Source: Papilionanthe hookeriana x Papilionanthe teres (taxonomy: Eukaryota; Streptophyta; Magnoliopsida; Asparagales; Orchidaceae). Taken from it: 64,000 bases of DNA. The position numbers and the translations under genes were made by a program. Below are positions 1-12,082 of the stretch, one piece after another. Position 1 is the stretch's first letter, and each line of letters opens with the position of its first letter. The notes beneath the pieces were generated by a model. It made no database searches, was not told the DNA's origin, and saw only the letters and a list, made by a program, of their open reading frames with translations. The stretch is taken from the NCBI GenBank assembly GCA_022702705.1, contig CM040428.1, positions 93,120,287 through 93,184,286 of the forward strand. The letters are read 5' to 3'.

Positions 1-1162
1 AGCGGAATAAGGAGGGAGGAAAAGCAATAAATAGCGCAGAGAAGAGGGCGAGGAAAAACAAAGAGATGTGCAGAATGGCAGGAAGGCAGAGAGACTCGAG
101 TGATGGAAATAGCGAGACAAAGAGAGAGAAAGAGAGGAAGAGAGAGCACGGGCTCAGAGAGAAATACGTTCGAGAGTGAGAGACATAGTAAGAATGGAAG
201 AGAGGGAGAACAGAGATAGAGGAAAGAGTAAAGAGAGTGAGAAGATAAAGAAGGATAAGAATAAAGCGAGAGAGAAAGAGATAAAGAATAGAGAGTTATA
301 GACATAGTAAGAAAGGGTGAGATTTGGAGAAAGAGAGAGATGAGGGAAAGAGTAAGGAGAGAGTGAGAGACGGGAGACTATGAGAGAGAAAGAATGAAAG
401 AGGCAGAGGGAGAGAGGAAGTGAGAGGGGAAACAATATCGATCAAGATGCTGGTGATAGGAGCAAGAGGGCAAAGGAGTGGATTAGAGTGAGGAGAGAGA
501 TTGAGATGTAGAGATCGAGGGTGAGAAGTGGAATGGAGAGAGGAAAGAAAGAATGAGGGAGAGGGAGAGATATAAAGAAGATAAAGAGAGAAGAGGGGTA
601 AAAAGAATGAAAGAGAGAGAGAGTGAAAGAGAGCATGAGTGCAAAAGAAAGAGACAGAGACAAAATGATGTTGCGAGAGAAATGTAGAGAAGAGAAATCG
701 AGAGAAGAGAGAGAAAGAGAGAGGTGAATCGAGAGAGCAATGGAGAAAACGAGAGGGAAGGAGGAGATCACGAAGTGCAAGAGGGAGAAAGAAAGAGTGA
801 TAGGGGGAAAGGGAGAAAAGAGGGAAGGAGGAGTGGATCGAGATTGGGAGGGAGAGTAAGAGAATGAGCAAAATGACAAGAATTAGGGGGAGATGGAGAG
901 GGAGGAAGAAGAAAGAGGGAGTGAGGGGAGAAAGAGGGAGAACATGAAGGAGGGTACAGAGGGAGAAATCGAGAGAGAGGGGACGAGAGAGGGCAAGAGA
1001 AAGGGAGAGGGAGAGCAAGAGAGAAATGAGAAAATGAAATTGAGAGAAAAGAGAGCAAGAGAGAGGCACAGAGAGTTACAAGAAATGAGAGAAAGATAAG
1101 GAGCGAAGAAGTGAGTACAAGAGGAGAGAGAGAGAGGGAAGAGAGGGAGGAATGGAGTGAGT
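1..1162 (-). repeat. Purine-rich satellite block 1, inverted copy of 60.36-61.51 kb
   Basis: The + strand is almost pure A/G. The reverse complement follows 60355-61513 nearly landmark by landmark: position 1 matches about 61513 and position about 1130 matches about 60355. Shared landmarks on the pyrimidine strand include TTGATCGATATTG here versus TTGATCAATATTG near 61070, a TTTCTTACTATGTCTAT word near 61210, and a TTTATTGCTTTTCCTCCCTC word at the window edge. The homology runs off the left end of the window, so the block is truncated by the window. It contains no gene; its long frames on both strands are low-complexity peptides. Confidence 0.85.
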
Positions 1163-1172
1163 CCCTCAATCT
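1155..1172. repeat. Purine-to-pyrimidine switch with an 18-bp word shared with 58952
   Basis: GAGTGAGTCCCTCAATCT marks the switch from the purine block to the pyrimidine block. The identical 18 bases mark the switch at 58952-58969, although the purine sequences further left are different in the two places. A 6-bp inverted pair (GAGGGA 1143-1148, TCCCTC 1162-1167) flanks the switch. Such short pairs are easy to get by chance in two-letter sequence. Confidence 0.8.
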
Positions 1173-2438
1173 TTCTCTACTTTCTACCCCTTTCTCTCTT
1201 ATTGTTTATTACTTCCACGCCTCTCCTAATTTTTCTATTTCTCTTTTTTATCTCTCTCTCTCTCCTTGGCTCCCTCTCTTCAATTTCATCATCTACTTCC
1301 CTAACTTTCTTTCTTCCTCTTTTTCTCTTGCCCTCTTTCTCCCTTTTCTCTCCCTCGTCTCACTTCCTCCTTCCCAACCCTCTCCATCTATCATTATTTC
1401 CTCGCTCTCTCTTCCCTTGCCATCTCTCCTCTCCATTTCTCTCTCACACTCTCCCTTTCTCATTCACTCTTCCTATCTCTTCAGTTTCATCACACACATA
1501 CTCCATCATTCCTCTTTCTCGCTCCATGTTCACTCTCCATCACTTACTTCCTCTTTTATAGCGCTCTCTCCTCTCTCCTCTCTCTCCTTCCCCAATCTCT
1601 CTCTCCCACTCTTCCCCATTCCCTTCATTCCTTCCCTCCCTCCCTCTCTCTTGCTCTCTCTCTTTCTCTCTCACACACACTCTCCTCTCTCCCTCTTACT
1701 CTCTTCCAATTCACCCCCATCTCCCACTAAATCTCATTTTGTACCTCCTCTCTCCATCTCTCTCACCTGCCTCTCCATATCTTTCTTCACTCCCCTTCCT
1801 CTATCGCTTCCACTTTCTTCCATCTCTCTCTCACTCTCTCCATTATTCTCTTCTCTCTCTTCCTCACTCTCTTTCTCTCTCGCTCTTTCTCAATTTATAC
1901 TTTCACTTTTTTCTTCTCTATCGCTCTCTTTCTTGCTCTCTTCGACACACTATCTCGTCTTTTATCACTTTTACTTTACTCAAACTTTCTCTCCATATAT
2001 CTCTCTCTCTTTCTCCCTCACTCTTTCCCTTTTTCATTAATTTAATCTCTCGCTATTCTCTTTCACAATCTCTATTCTCTCTCCTATTTCTATTGTTATT
2101 TTGCTCTCACTCTCTATTCTCTGTCAACTTCCCCCTCTTTCTTCTCACTCTTCACAAACACTCTCTCTCATTTTGTCTCATTCTCTAATTCTCCCTCTTG
2201 CTCAATTTCACTTTCTTTACCTTTCCTCACTCTCCTTTCCCTTTATCTCGCTCTTCTTTCTCTTCCTACTTTACTCCCTTCCTCTCTCATTCTCACTATT
2301 TATTTACATTCTCTTTCTCTATAGTCGTCACTCTTCTCTAACTCTTTCTTCTATTTCTCTTTCCTCTCTCGTTTGTCCCTTCCTCTCTTCTTTTCTATTT
2401 CTCACACGTGTCTTCCCTTTCTATCTCCATCCGTACAT
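1163..2438 (+). repeat. Pyrimidine-rich satellite block 2, deleted copy of block 14
   Basis: This block is homologous to 58959-62183 in the same orientation. Shared landmarks are TTATTGTTTATTACTTCCA near 1200, CATTTTGTACCTCCTCTC at about 1735, CATTAATTTAATCTCTCGC at about 2034, CTCCTATTTCTATTGTT near 2085, and the end with CTCACACGTG. After CTCGCTAT (about 2050) it jumps directly to the sequence found near 61803 in the right copy. About 1.9 kb present at 59888-61803 is therefore absent here. No coding sequence is recognised. Confidence 0.85.
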
Positions 2439-4063
2439 CGAGGATGGAAGACAGAGAGGAAGTCGGGGATGGAGAGAGAGAAGGAACAGGAGAGCTAGAG
2501 AGAGCGAGGGATGAGTGAAAAAGAGAGAATAAAAGGCAACATAAGAGAGAAAATACCGAGAAAGAGAGATTTAACAGAGAGTTAAGAGATAAGATGAGTG
2601 GTAAAGAGAAATAAAATGGAGAGGTGAAAGAAAGGTCATGCAGATCAAGAGGAAGAGCAGTAAAGAGAGGGAGAGATAGTGTGAGAGAGAAATAGCCAAG
2701 ATAAATCAAGAAAGATTTAGTGAGAAGGGGAGAGAAAGGGAGAGCAAAGAATGGATGATAAACAGTTAGAGAGGGGAGTTATAAAGGAGAGAAGTAAGGA
2801 GAGAGAGCGGTAGGAAAGCGTAAGTGAGAATGGGTGAGGGAGTGAGGAAGAGAGAGTGAAAGGATGAATGATGACAAGTAGTTAGAGAAGATGGAGTAAT
2901 AGTATAGAGCAATAGTAAGTGAGAGAGATAATAAAGAGTGAGAGAAATAGAGAAGGGAGAGCTATGTCGTAATGAGGTGTTGAGTGACAAAGCATGCAGT
3001 GAGTGAGAGAGAAATCAGAGAGAAGAGAGTGATAGGAATGAGTGAGACGGTGATAGAGAGGTAGAGTAGAAGGGAGGATATTGAGAGAGAGAGAGAGAGA
3101 AAGACAAAGAAAAGGGGTGAGAAAAGAGAGTTAGTAAGAGTGAGAGTGAAATATAATGTAGAGAATGAGAGAGAAAGGAAGAGGGAAGAGATATCGAGAG
3201 AAGATAGATAGTGAGATGAGTGAAAGAAAGAAATGAGTAAGAGAGAATGGTTGTGGGTGAAAGATGTGAAATGAGAGACGAGAGACCTCATAATATAAGT
3301 AAGAGAGAGATACAAAAAATAGTGAGAGAGTATAATAAAGCAGAGATGTGGAGAAAAATAAATAAAAGGAGATAGAGATATTTCTATAGGGAGAATATAC
3401 ATACATATAGATTATGGAAAGGTCTAGAGATGAAAGAGAGAGAGAGGGAGATGAGAAGGAGATAGGGAGAGCTAGGAGAAAGAGAAAGAGACAAAATGTA
3501 GAGTGAGAGGAGATAGAGAAAGAGAAAGAGGTGAGAGGGAGGAAGAGCAAAAGAAATGTGTAGCTAGAGGGAAGAGACAAAAAGAGAGCAAATAAGGGAA
3601 CTAAATAAATTGAGAGAGGGAAAGTAAGAGATGGTAAGAGGCTGAAAGAATGGGGCCAGAGGATGCCATGGGGAGAAGGGGCATAAAGAGAAAGATATAG
3701 AAAAGAGAGAGAGAGGGATAAAAGGGCAAAGAGAGAGAGGAAGGAACGAGAGGGAGCTGACAAAAGTAGGAGAGGCCGTGGGAGAAGTGTAGGAGAGGTG
3801 CGGAGAGGGAGAAAGAAAAAGAGGAATTTAGACTGCTCGCGAGAGTGAAAGAGATAGATGTGAGTATGGAAAAAGGCAAGAGGGGAAGCTAGAGAGCGAA
3901 AGTGAGTTGCTGAAATTTGGGGAGTGAGGGAGTGTAAGAGACACAAAAGAACGAGCGAGGAAGAGAAAAGAGTTAAGAAAGAAAGAGAGAATGAAAGAAA
4001 GAAAGGAAGCTGAAGAGAGGGTAGAGAATAGAGAGTGTGAAAGATATAAAGAGAGGAAGTAGG
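2439..4063 (-). repeat. Purine-rich satellite block 3, copy of block 15
   Basis: This block is homologous to 62184-63557 in the same orientation. Both begin with a GGATGGAAG word followed by a GTTGGGGATGG-like word. Both share a GAGAGACGA...CATAATRTAAGTAAG stretch (near 3276 and 63020) and end at the same switch sequence. It is about 250 bp longer than block 15 and keeps a GATGCCATGG word at about 3662 that block 15 lacks. The same word occurs in the purine parts of the 7.33-kb units (near 11090, 18440 and, as GACGCCATGG, 46536). No gene is supported. Confidence 0.8.
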
Positions 4064-4071
4064 TCCTCTCT
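4052..4071. repeat. Conserved purine-to-pyrimidine switch, copy 1
   Basis: The switch is flanked on the left by GTGAAAGATATAAAGAGAGG and on the right by TCCTCTCTATATCTCTATTG. The same arrangement recurs at 11392, 18731, 46906 and 63557. Perfect 8-bp inverted arms (4050-4057 and 4064-4071) surround the spacer AGTAGG. The arms could be chance in such sequence; the conservation of the switch itself across five copies is the stronger observation. Confidence 0.75.
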
Positions 4072-4760
4072 ATATCTCTATTGCTTTCTCTTTACAACCC
4101 ATGCTCTCTCTCACACTCTCTATTCTCTCTCTTATGCTAACTTATATTCTCTCTCTCTTTCATTCACTCTATCCCTCACAAACTCTCTTCCTCTCTCACT
4201 ACTTCTCTCTCTCTTTCAATCCCACTCTTAAGCTCTCTCTATCTTTCTCTCTCTCTACTCTTCTCGCTTTCATTATTTCTCCCCTTCTCTCAAACATATC
4301 TTTCTCCACATCTCTTTCACTCCCTCCCTCTCCCTCTCCATGTCTCCACATATTTCACTCTCTTTAACTTATTCTTCACTCTCTCCCACTTTATTTATAT
4401 ATCTTTCTTTCACACTCCCTCGTTCACTCTCTTACTTTTATTCTCTGAAGTCTCTTCTCTCCCTCCATCTCCCTCCATATCACCCTCTATATCCCCCACT
4501 TACCTCTCACTCATTATATTTCGATTCGGGCTCTCCACGAGTCTCTCTTTCTCCGTATTTCTTGCTTAGCCTTCTCTCCATCTCTCCCTCTCGCTCCCTC
4601 TTCAGTCCCTTTCTTCACTCTCTCGCTCTCTTTCACTCTCTATGCTATCTCTTTTTAAATTTCTTTCGCTCTCATTTGCACACTCTCTATCCCTTTGCCT
4701 ATAATTCTATCTCCCTCTCTTTACTCACTTTTCTCTTCCTTAGTCTCTCACTCCCCTTCC

Positions 4761-4876
4761 TTACACACTCCCTTTAATTTCTCGCATCATGCCTTCCCCT
4801 TAATCCATCTCATTATTTATTATTTTTGCTCATACATCTCTCTCTTACCTCTTTGATTCCTCCCTTTTTCAATCCC
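4761..4876 (+). repeat. Conserved core word, copy 1
   Basis: This is the least CT-biased recurring element of the satellite. It has an A-rich start (TTACACACTCCC), then TCGCATCATGC, ATCCATCTCATTATTTATTA, TGCTCATACATCTCTC, a GATTCCTCCC word and a terminal TTCAATCC. It is nearly identical to copies 4, 7 and 16, which occupy the same place in units U2 to U4. Confidence 0.85.
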
Positions 4877-5770
4877 TACTTCCCTCTCTTTATGCCTCCC
4901 TCCCTATCTAATCCCTCTCTCCCTCTCCCCCTCATTTTCTCTATCTCTCTCTCATTCCCTTTCTTTTTCTCTCTATTTTCTCTCACACTTTTCTACTCGC
5001 TCATTCTCTCCTCTCTCATGTTTATCTCTTCCCTCACCCTCTCACACACTCTATTCTCTCACACTTTCTTTCTCTATTATCTCTCACACTCTTTGCATTT
5101 CTCCCTCCCTCATTCTCTCTTTCGCGCTCACTCACTCTTACTCCCTCCCTCACTATTTCTAGCTCTATCTTCGCACTCTCTCACTCACTCTCACCTATGT
5201 TGCACTCTCTTCACTTTCTTCAATCTTTCTCTTCCTCCTTTCTCTCTTCTTTCCTTCCGCCATCCCTCTCTCGCCCACTCTCTGCCTCTCCTTATCTCTC
5301 TAAGATACACTATAACTCTCCCCTCTCACATTCTTTTTCTCTCCCGTACAATCTTATTCTCCACGCCTCCTTCCCTTTCGCTCATTCTCTTCAATATCTT
5401 CCCCTCATTCTATCTCCTCTCTCTCTCATACACTCTATTCCCATACACTCTCTTCTCTCTATTTGTCTCTCACACTCTCTCCCTTTCTCACCCTCTCTTT
5501 TTCTCTTCGCTTTCCCTCTCACTCTTACTCCTCTCTCCCTCACTCACTCGACTCCTATTTTTGCCTTACCCACTCTCCATCTCTCCCTCCCGCTCTCTCT
5601 TCAATCCCTTTCTTCACTTCTTCTCTCGCTCTCTCTCTCACTCTTTATTTCATCTCTCTTTATTGTTTCGCTCTCAATTGCCCCTCTATCTCTCTAGTGC
5701 GCATAATTCCTATTTCCCTCTCTTCATCTCTCTTTACTCACTTTCTCTTCCTCCATCTCTCACTCCACCT

Positions 5771-5890
5771 CCCTCACAAATGCTCTCTCAAATGCTCTCT
5801 CATCTTGCCTCTCCCCTTATATTCATTTCATTATTTATTATTTTGCTCATATATCTCTCTTACCTCCTCGATCCGTCCCTCCTTCAATCC
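5771..5890 (+). repeat. Conserved core word, copy 2
   Basis: This copy has a doubled AAATGCTCTCT lead-in, then CATCTTGC, TTCATTATTTATTATTTTGC, TCATATATCTCTCTTACC, CGATCCGTCCC and TTCAATCC. The doubled lead-in and the ATCCGTCC variant identify the subtype shared with copies 5 and 8. Confidence 0.85.
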
Positions 5891-6185
5891 CTCCTTCCTC
5901 ATGCCTCCCTCTTTATCTAACTCTTATCTCCCTTTCCGTTTGCACTTACTCATTCAGTCCCTCCCCTCTCGTTTTCTCTCTTTCATTCCCTCTTGTGCTT
6001 TCTTCTCTCACTTAGACTTTTCTGCTTCCCTCGCTCGCTCTCTCCCCTCACTCTCTTCCATTCTCACTCCCCTTCCTCTCTCTCTCGCCTTCCCTCTCAC
6101 TCTTACTCCCTCACTTTCTTTCTTTCTCAATCCATTTTTACTCATCGCTTTCTCTTCAATTGCTCGCTCTACACTCTCCCTCTCT

Positions 6186-6301
6186 CACACACTCACTCTA
6201 GTTTCTCTCACATATTGCTCTTTCCCAACAAATCCATCTCATTGTTTCTTATTTTAGCACATTAGATCTCTTTCCTCCTCGATTCCACCATTATTCAATC
6301 C
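6186..6301 (+). repeat. Conserved core word, copy 3
   Basis: This is a divergent subtype: CACATATTGCTCTTTCCCAA, CATCTCATTGTTTCTTATTT, CACATTAGATC, TCCTCGATTCCACCATTATT and CAATCC. The ACCATTATT insertion before CAATCC is shared with copies 6 and 9 only. Confidence 0.8.
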
Positions 6302-9300
6302 TACATCCCTCTCTTTCTCGCTCTCTCCATACTTCACTCTTCCCTCTCGCCCTATTGAACTCACTTATCGACTCCCTCGACCTCCCTCTCATTTTCTTTG
6401 CTCTCTCCTTTGACTTTTTCTTTCTTTCTCTCACCATCCTCTCCCATTCTCTCACTCTCTCTCATCCTTTCTCTTATTCTCCTGCCGCATCCCTCACTCC
6501 TATATTTACTCACTATTTCTCTCCCTCTATAACTCACTCTCTCCCCTTAGTCTCTCTCCATCCCTCTCTCTCTCTCTCACCCGTTCACATCTCACTCTCG
6601 CCCCTCATCCCCATGTCATTATTTCTTAAGCTCTCTCTCTTCTCCTCTGTCCCTCCCACTTTCATTCCATCCTTCCCTCTCTTTTCCCTTTCTCCGACCC
6701 CACTCTTTTCTCCTCCTCTTCGCACTGACTCACTCAATCTGCCTCCCTCCATTTCATTTTTCCATCACACTCTCCCATTCCCTCTCTCTTGATCTCACTT
6801 CTCTCACTTTCTCTTCTCTCTAATTCTCTCTTATTCTCCCTCAAACTTTCTCTCTCCCTCTATCCTCCCTTCTGACTCCTACTCTCCTTCCCACTTCTCA
6901 TCCTGCTACTCTCTATATCTTAATATATCCCTCTCTCTCCATCTCTCTTTCTCACTCATTCTCTTAATCTGCCCTTATCTTTCCTCTCTCCCCCTCTTAA
7001 ATCTTTCATGCTCTCTCTCCATCTCTCACTCCTCTCTCCCTCTATCTCCCCCCCGTTCTCACTCTCTCCCTTACTTCCCCCGCTCTCCCCTCCATCTCTT
7101 TCTCTTTCTCACTCTCTCACTTTCTTACTATGTCTCTTACTCTTTGTTTCTCTCTTACTCTCTTGCACTCTTTTGCTACCTTCTTTTTTACTCTTTCCTC
7201 TATCACTCTCCTTTTCTACCTCTCTTTCTTACTGTCTTTCACTCTCAATTATGTTTCTCTAATTTTTTCTCATGCTCCCTCTTCCCCTTTTTTCTCACTC
7301 ATTATCTCCTTATATTTATAACCCCATCTCTTTCTACCTTCCTCTCATTCTCTATCTCTTTCTCACCCCTTCTTCTCTTATTTTTTATTATTTTCACTCC
7401 CTCATTATTTCATTTTCTATTTCTCTCTAGTCTCCTTCTTACCGTCTCTTACCTCACACTCTTTGACTCTCCCTCCTTACTTGGCTCTCTTAATCTCTTC
7501 AATTTCACTATCACTCCTACTTCCTCACTCGCTTCTCTCTCGTGCTCTCTCAACCATTTTTTTCTCCCTCTCTCTCTCACACCATCCCTCCCTAACTTTC
7601 TCTCTTACTCCATCCATCATTCTCTGTTGCTTCCTTTTCTGTCTTTTTATCTCTTTCACAATTTATATTCTCTCTTCCTCTTTCTTTTGTTATCTCACTA
7701 TCATTCTTTATTCTCCCTCACCTTCACTCCTTTTCTCACTCTTTATCTTCCTCTATCCCCCACTCTCTCTTTCTATATTTCTCACACATGCCTCTCTTCT
7801 TTTTTCTCTCTCTCACACTCTCTCCACTGGCCCTCCCTAGCCTCTCCTTCTCTCTCTAACTCACTATTAATTCTTCTCTCATTATCTCCTCATTCACTTA
7901 TTCTCCCTCTCTCTCTCCCTCCTGCTCACTCTCTCTTACTTAATCTTCCTCACTCTCCTTTCCCGATATCTCTGCTGACTTTCTTCTTCCTTTGCTCCCT
8001 TTCCTCTTTTCACTATTTATTTGCTTTCTTCACATTATCGCTCACTCTTCTCTAGCACTTTCTCTTCTATGTCTCTCTCCTCTTTCTTTTTTCCTTTCTC
8101 TTTTCTTCCCACTTTCTCACAATAATAAATCTCTTGATTTCTCTCTATCCATCTTTACCTCTCCCTTTCTCTCCTTCTCTTTATTAAATTTTACTCTTAC
8201 TCTTATCCCCTCTCTTTCTCACCCTTTCTCTGTCTCTCTCTCTCCTTCTCCCTTTTTTTTATCAGTCTCTTTCTCTCCCAATTTCTTTTCCACTCTCTCT
8301 CCTCTGTCGCTCCCTCTCTCGCATCAACTTAGCTCATTCCCTTCTTTCTCTTACACTTTGTTTTCTCTTTCTCTCCTACTCTCTGTACTGCTGCTCTCTC
8401 TGTCTCACTATTTCTCTTCGTTCACCCTCCCGGTCTCTCTGCTCCTCCTCCGTAATCTCTCACTCATGCTTTCCTCCCTCTCCCTTTCACTGTCATATTT
8501 TCTCTCCCTCTCTCCCCATCCCATTCCAACTCCTCTCTCACACTTTAACACATACTTTTGTTGTCCCTCTCTCCCTTTCTCACTCACACTCTTTTCCTCT
8601 ATCATCCAACACTTTATTTCTATCTAACACTCTCTCTCCCACTCTTGCTCCCTCTCTCTCCTAAATCTTTCTCATGACCTCCCCATCTCTCATTCTTTCT
8701 CTTTACCACTCATTCTTTCTCTCACGCTCTCTAATTTCTCTCTTTCTCGGTCTTTGCTTCTCTTTCTTTCTCTCTTTATTCTTGTTCTCTCTCTCACTCT
8801 GCATTTCCTCTATCCATACTCTCACTTTCAATCCCACTCGCCCGCCTCTCCCTTTCTCCTTCTTTTATGTCTACCCCTTCTCACTCTCTCTCGTTATTTC
8901 TCACCTTCACTAACACATCTCTTCCTCTCCCTCCTACTTTCACTCCCTTCGTCCCTCTCTCCTTATCTCTTCATATATCTCACTCTATTTTTTCTTCTTC
9001 TCACTCTCTCCCACTTTCTTTATATAGCTTTCTCTCTCACTCCCTCACTCACTCTCTGCCTCTTTATCTGTCACTTCTTTCTCTTGTCACTTTCAACACT
9101 TCCCCTATTACACATTAATTCTTATCTCTCACTTTTTCCTACACTTCTCTCCCAATCTTCCTCTCTTCCTTTCTCCTTAATTAACATCCCTCCCTTCTAT
9201 CCTCTCTTTTTTGTCTCCCTCTATCCCTCCCCCACACATACTCTATCTCTCTCGCATCACTCTCCCTCACTCTCACTTGCTCTCTTTTCGATCACTCTCT

Positions 9301-10239
9301 CTTCTCCCTATTTATCTCTCGACTCTCCCTTTCTCTTCTTCTTCTCTCAATTTCACTCATACTCTTACATGATTCCTCTCCTTCATTCCTCTTGATTACT
9401 CTCACCATCTCTCTTCTTTATCTCGTGCTTTATCTCTCTCTCTCTTTCTCCCTACCTCTCTCTCTCTTCAATTTAACTGTAACTCTTCCTCTTCCCTCTG
9501 TCATTTCTTTTAAACCCATATATTCTCACACTTTCTCTATCTCAATCTCCTAATCTCTTTTTTTCTTAATTTCTCTCGCTCTCTTTTCTTAATTTCTCTC
9601 ACTCTCCATTTCTTTCTCACTATTTTAATCTCTCTCCCTGTCATATCTATCTCCTATCTTTATCTCTCTCTATCTACCAATTTATCTATTTATTATTCTG
9701 TTTCTCAATATAACCATTCATTACTTCACTTTTCTCACACAACCTCTCTCCCACTCCTCTTTCGCTCTTGTTCTTCCTTCCTCTCTTCTTCTCTCTGTCC
9801 CTCTATCATTCTCTCAATCTTCCTCCCTCCCTCTCACTCTTTCTCTTCTTCTACCCCCACTCTCTCTTTCTCTATTTATCTCACTTCCCTCCCTTCACCC
9901 TCTCTCTCAAGGTCTCTCCACTTACCCTCCCCGTTCTTCCTCTTTTTCTTCTCGCCTTCATCACCGTCTCTAATTCTCTCTCATTCTCTAGCGATCCCTC
10001 TTGCTCACTCTCTTTCTATAACTTCCCTCACTCTCCTTCTCTCCATTTATCACTCTCACTCTCTCTTCCTCCTTTGCTCCCTTCCTCTCTCTTTCTCACT
10101 ATTTATTTGCTTTCTCTTTCTCTCTATTATTGCCTACCGTACTAAAAAAATATTTCTCTTTCTATTTCTATCTCTCTTTATTTGTCCCTTTTTCTGTCTT
10201 CCCACTTTCTTACACAATCTCTCCCTTTATCTCTCAATT

Positions 10240-10259
10240 TAGACATTAAAAGGAATGGA
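10240..10259 (+). repeat. Uninterrupted pyrimidine-to-purine switch of U1 (empty LTR site)
   Basis: TAGACATTAAAAGGAATGG joins the pyrimidine part to the purine part without an insert. The same sequence at 44868 is split by the 760-bp LTR element between TAAAA and a second TAAAA, so this is the empty-site reference for that insertion. Confidence 0.9.
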
Positions 10260-11392
10260 AGCAATTAGAAAAGGAAGTGGGGAGGAGGGAGAGTAGCTGT
10301 GGAGAGAATGGGAGATGTGAAGAGCTGTAGAGAGCGAGGGATAGAGTTAGAGAAAGAGAGAGAATAAAGGGCAACGAAATAGCAAAAAACTGAGAAAGAG
10401 AGATTCAATAGGGAGAGTGTAAGTGAGCACATTTAGTGGTAAAGAGAAAGAAATAGAGAGATAAAGGGAGGTCATGAGAAAGATCAAGAGGGAGACGGGC
10501 AAGAGTGGGAGAGATATTATGAGAGAGAAATAAAGACTGATGGAAGCGAGCAAGAGGAGGAGCGAGAATGGGAGAGAGAGGGAGAAAGCAAAAGAATGGA
10601 TGATAAAGAGCGAGAGAGAGGAGCAAGCGGAGAGAGAGAGAGAGAAGTGTGTAAGAGCGAGATGAGGAAAGCGTAAGTGAGAATGAGAGGGAGGGAGGGG
10701 AGAGAGAGGAGAGAGGATGGACGAAGAGAAATAGTTAGAGAACATGGAGCAACAACAAGAGTGTAAGTGAGTGAGAGATAATGCAAGAAAAAGAGAAGAA
10801 GGAGTGAGCTGTTGAAATATGCGAAGGAGGATGAGAGAGAGTGAGTGAGAAAGAAATTGGGAGAGAAGAGAGAGACGATGATAGAAAGGTAGAGTGAGGG
10901 AGAGAGATTGAGAGAGAGACAAACAAACGAGGGTGAGAAAGAGAGTAAGTAAAAGTGAGTGAAATTTAATAGAGAGAAGGAGAGAGAAAGGAAGAGGAAG
11001 AGATATTAAGGAAGAGAACGGAAGTGAGATGGAGTGAAAGAAAGAAGAGAAGTGAGAGAAGGTATGAGGTTGAAAGACAGCTTGAGAGGATGCCATGGGA
11101 GAGCAAGGGAATAAAGAGAAAGAGAAAGAGAGAGAAAGAGAGAGAGAGGGGGGGCGTATAAAAGTGGGAGAGGTGTGGGAGAGGGAGATATGCTCGCAGA
11201 GAGAGAGAGATAGTAGCAAGGGAAAAAGGTGAGAGGGGGAAGCCAGAGAGAGAAAGTAAGTTAGTGGAAGTTTGGGGGAGGAGGGAGAGAGAGTGAGGAA
11301 GAGAAAGAGAGAATTAAAGAGAGAAAGGAGTAGGAAGAGAAAATGGAAGACAAAATCGAGAGTGTGAAAGAGATAAAGAGAGAGGGAGTAGG
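10244..11392 (-). repeat. Purine-rich part of U1, inverted homologue of about 8.15-8.87 kb
   Basis: The reverse complement of about 10350-11000 follows about 8150-8870 of the same unit. Shared pyrimidine-strand landmarks in order are TATTAAATTTCACTC versus TATTAAATTTTACTC, CTATTTCTCTTCGTCC versus CTATTTCTCTTCGTTC, TTTCTCATGACCTCCC, TTTCTTTCTCTTTACCACT, and a TTTCTCGGTC-like word. The unit therefore contains a diverged inverted pair. The block is like 17582-18731 and 45644-46906. Confidence 0.8.
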
Positions 11393-11415
11393 TCTCTCTC
11401 TATATCTCTATCGCT
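11381..11415. repeat. Conserved purine-to-pyrimidine switch, copy 2
   Basis: GTGAAAGAGATAAAGAGAG is followed by GGAGTAGG, then the pyrimidine start with TATATCTCTATCGCTTTCTC. It is the boundary between units U1 and U2 and corresponds to 4063. Confidence 0.8.
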
Positions 11416-12082
11416 TTCTCTTTTACAACCCATGCTCTCTCTCACACTCTCTATTCTCTCTCTTATGCTAACTTATATTCTCTCTCTTTCATTCACTCTA
11501 TCCCTCACAAACTCTCTTCCTCTCTCACTACTTCTCTCTCTCTTTCAATCCCACTCTTAAGCCTTCTATCTTTCTCTCTCTACTCTTCGCTTTCATTATT
11601 TCTCCCTTCTCTCAAACATATATTCCTTTCCCCACCTCTCTTTCACTCCTCCTCTCCTCTCCATGTCTCCATATATTTCACTCTCTTTAACTTATTCTCA
11701 CTCTCTCCCACTTTATTTATATATCTTTCTTTCACACTCGTTCACTCTCTTACTTTTTATTCTCTAAGTCTCTCTCTCCTCCATCTCCCTCCATATCACC
11801 CTCTATATCCCCCACCTACCTCTCACTCATTATATTTTGATTCGTCTTCCATGAGTCTCTCTTTTCTTCCGTATTTCTCGCTAGCCTCTCTCCATCTCTC
11901 CCCCTCTCGCTCCCTCTTTCACTCTTTCTTCACTCTCTCTTGCTCTCTCTTTCACTCTCTATGTTATCTCTTTTTAAATTTCTTTGCTCTCATTTGCACA
12001 CTCTCTATCCCTCTCTTGCTCATAATTCTATCTCCCTCTCTTTACTCACTTTTTCTCTTCCTTAGTCTCTCACTCCCCCTTC

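Larger units (their letters stand above)
4064..11392 (+). repeat. 7.33-kb higher-order unit, copy U1 (intact)
   Basis: The unit is 6.18 kb pyrimidine-rich (4064-10243) followed by 1.15 kb purine-rich (10244-11392). It aligns end to end with 11393-18731. Landmarks: AGATACACTATAACTCTCC at 5303 (12624 in U2, 19974 in U3), TAGTGCGCATAATT at 5695 (13022, 20368), and TAGACATTAAAAGGAATGG at 10240 (17578). Spacing gives a period of about 7327-7346 bp. Differences between copies are mainly gain or loss of a few C/T bases plus scattered substitutions. It contains three copies of the conserved core word (4761, 5771, 6186). No gene is supported anywhere in it. Confidence 0.92.

Noticed and set aside
893..1099. 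Arg/Glu-rich frame in a purine block
   Set aside because: Translation of GA-rich sequence gives Arg, Glu, Gly and Lys in any frame. It resembles RE-rich proteins only by composition.
10347..11219. Minus-strand frame of 290 codons in the purine part of U1
   Set aside because: Minus-strand pyrimidine reading gives the same Ser/Leu-rich peptide as elsewhere. The corresponding frames in the other two units differ in length and frame.
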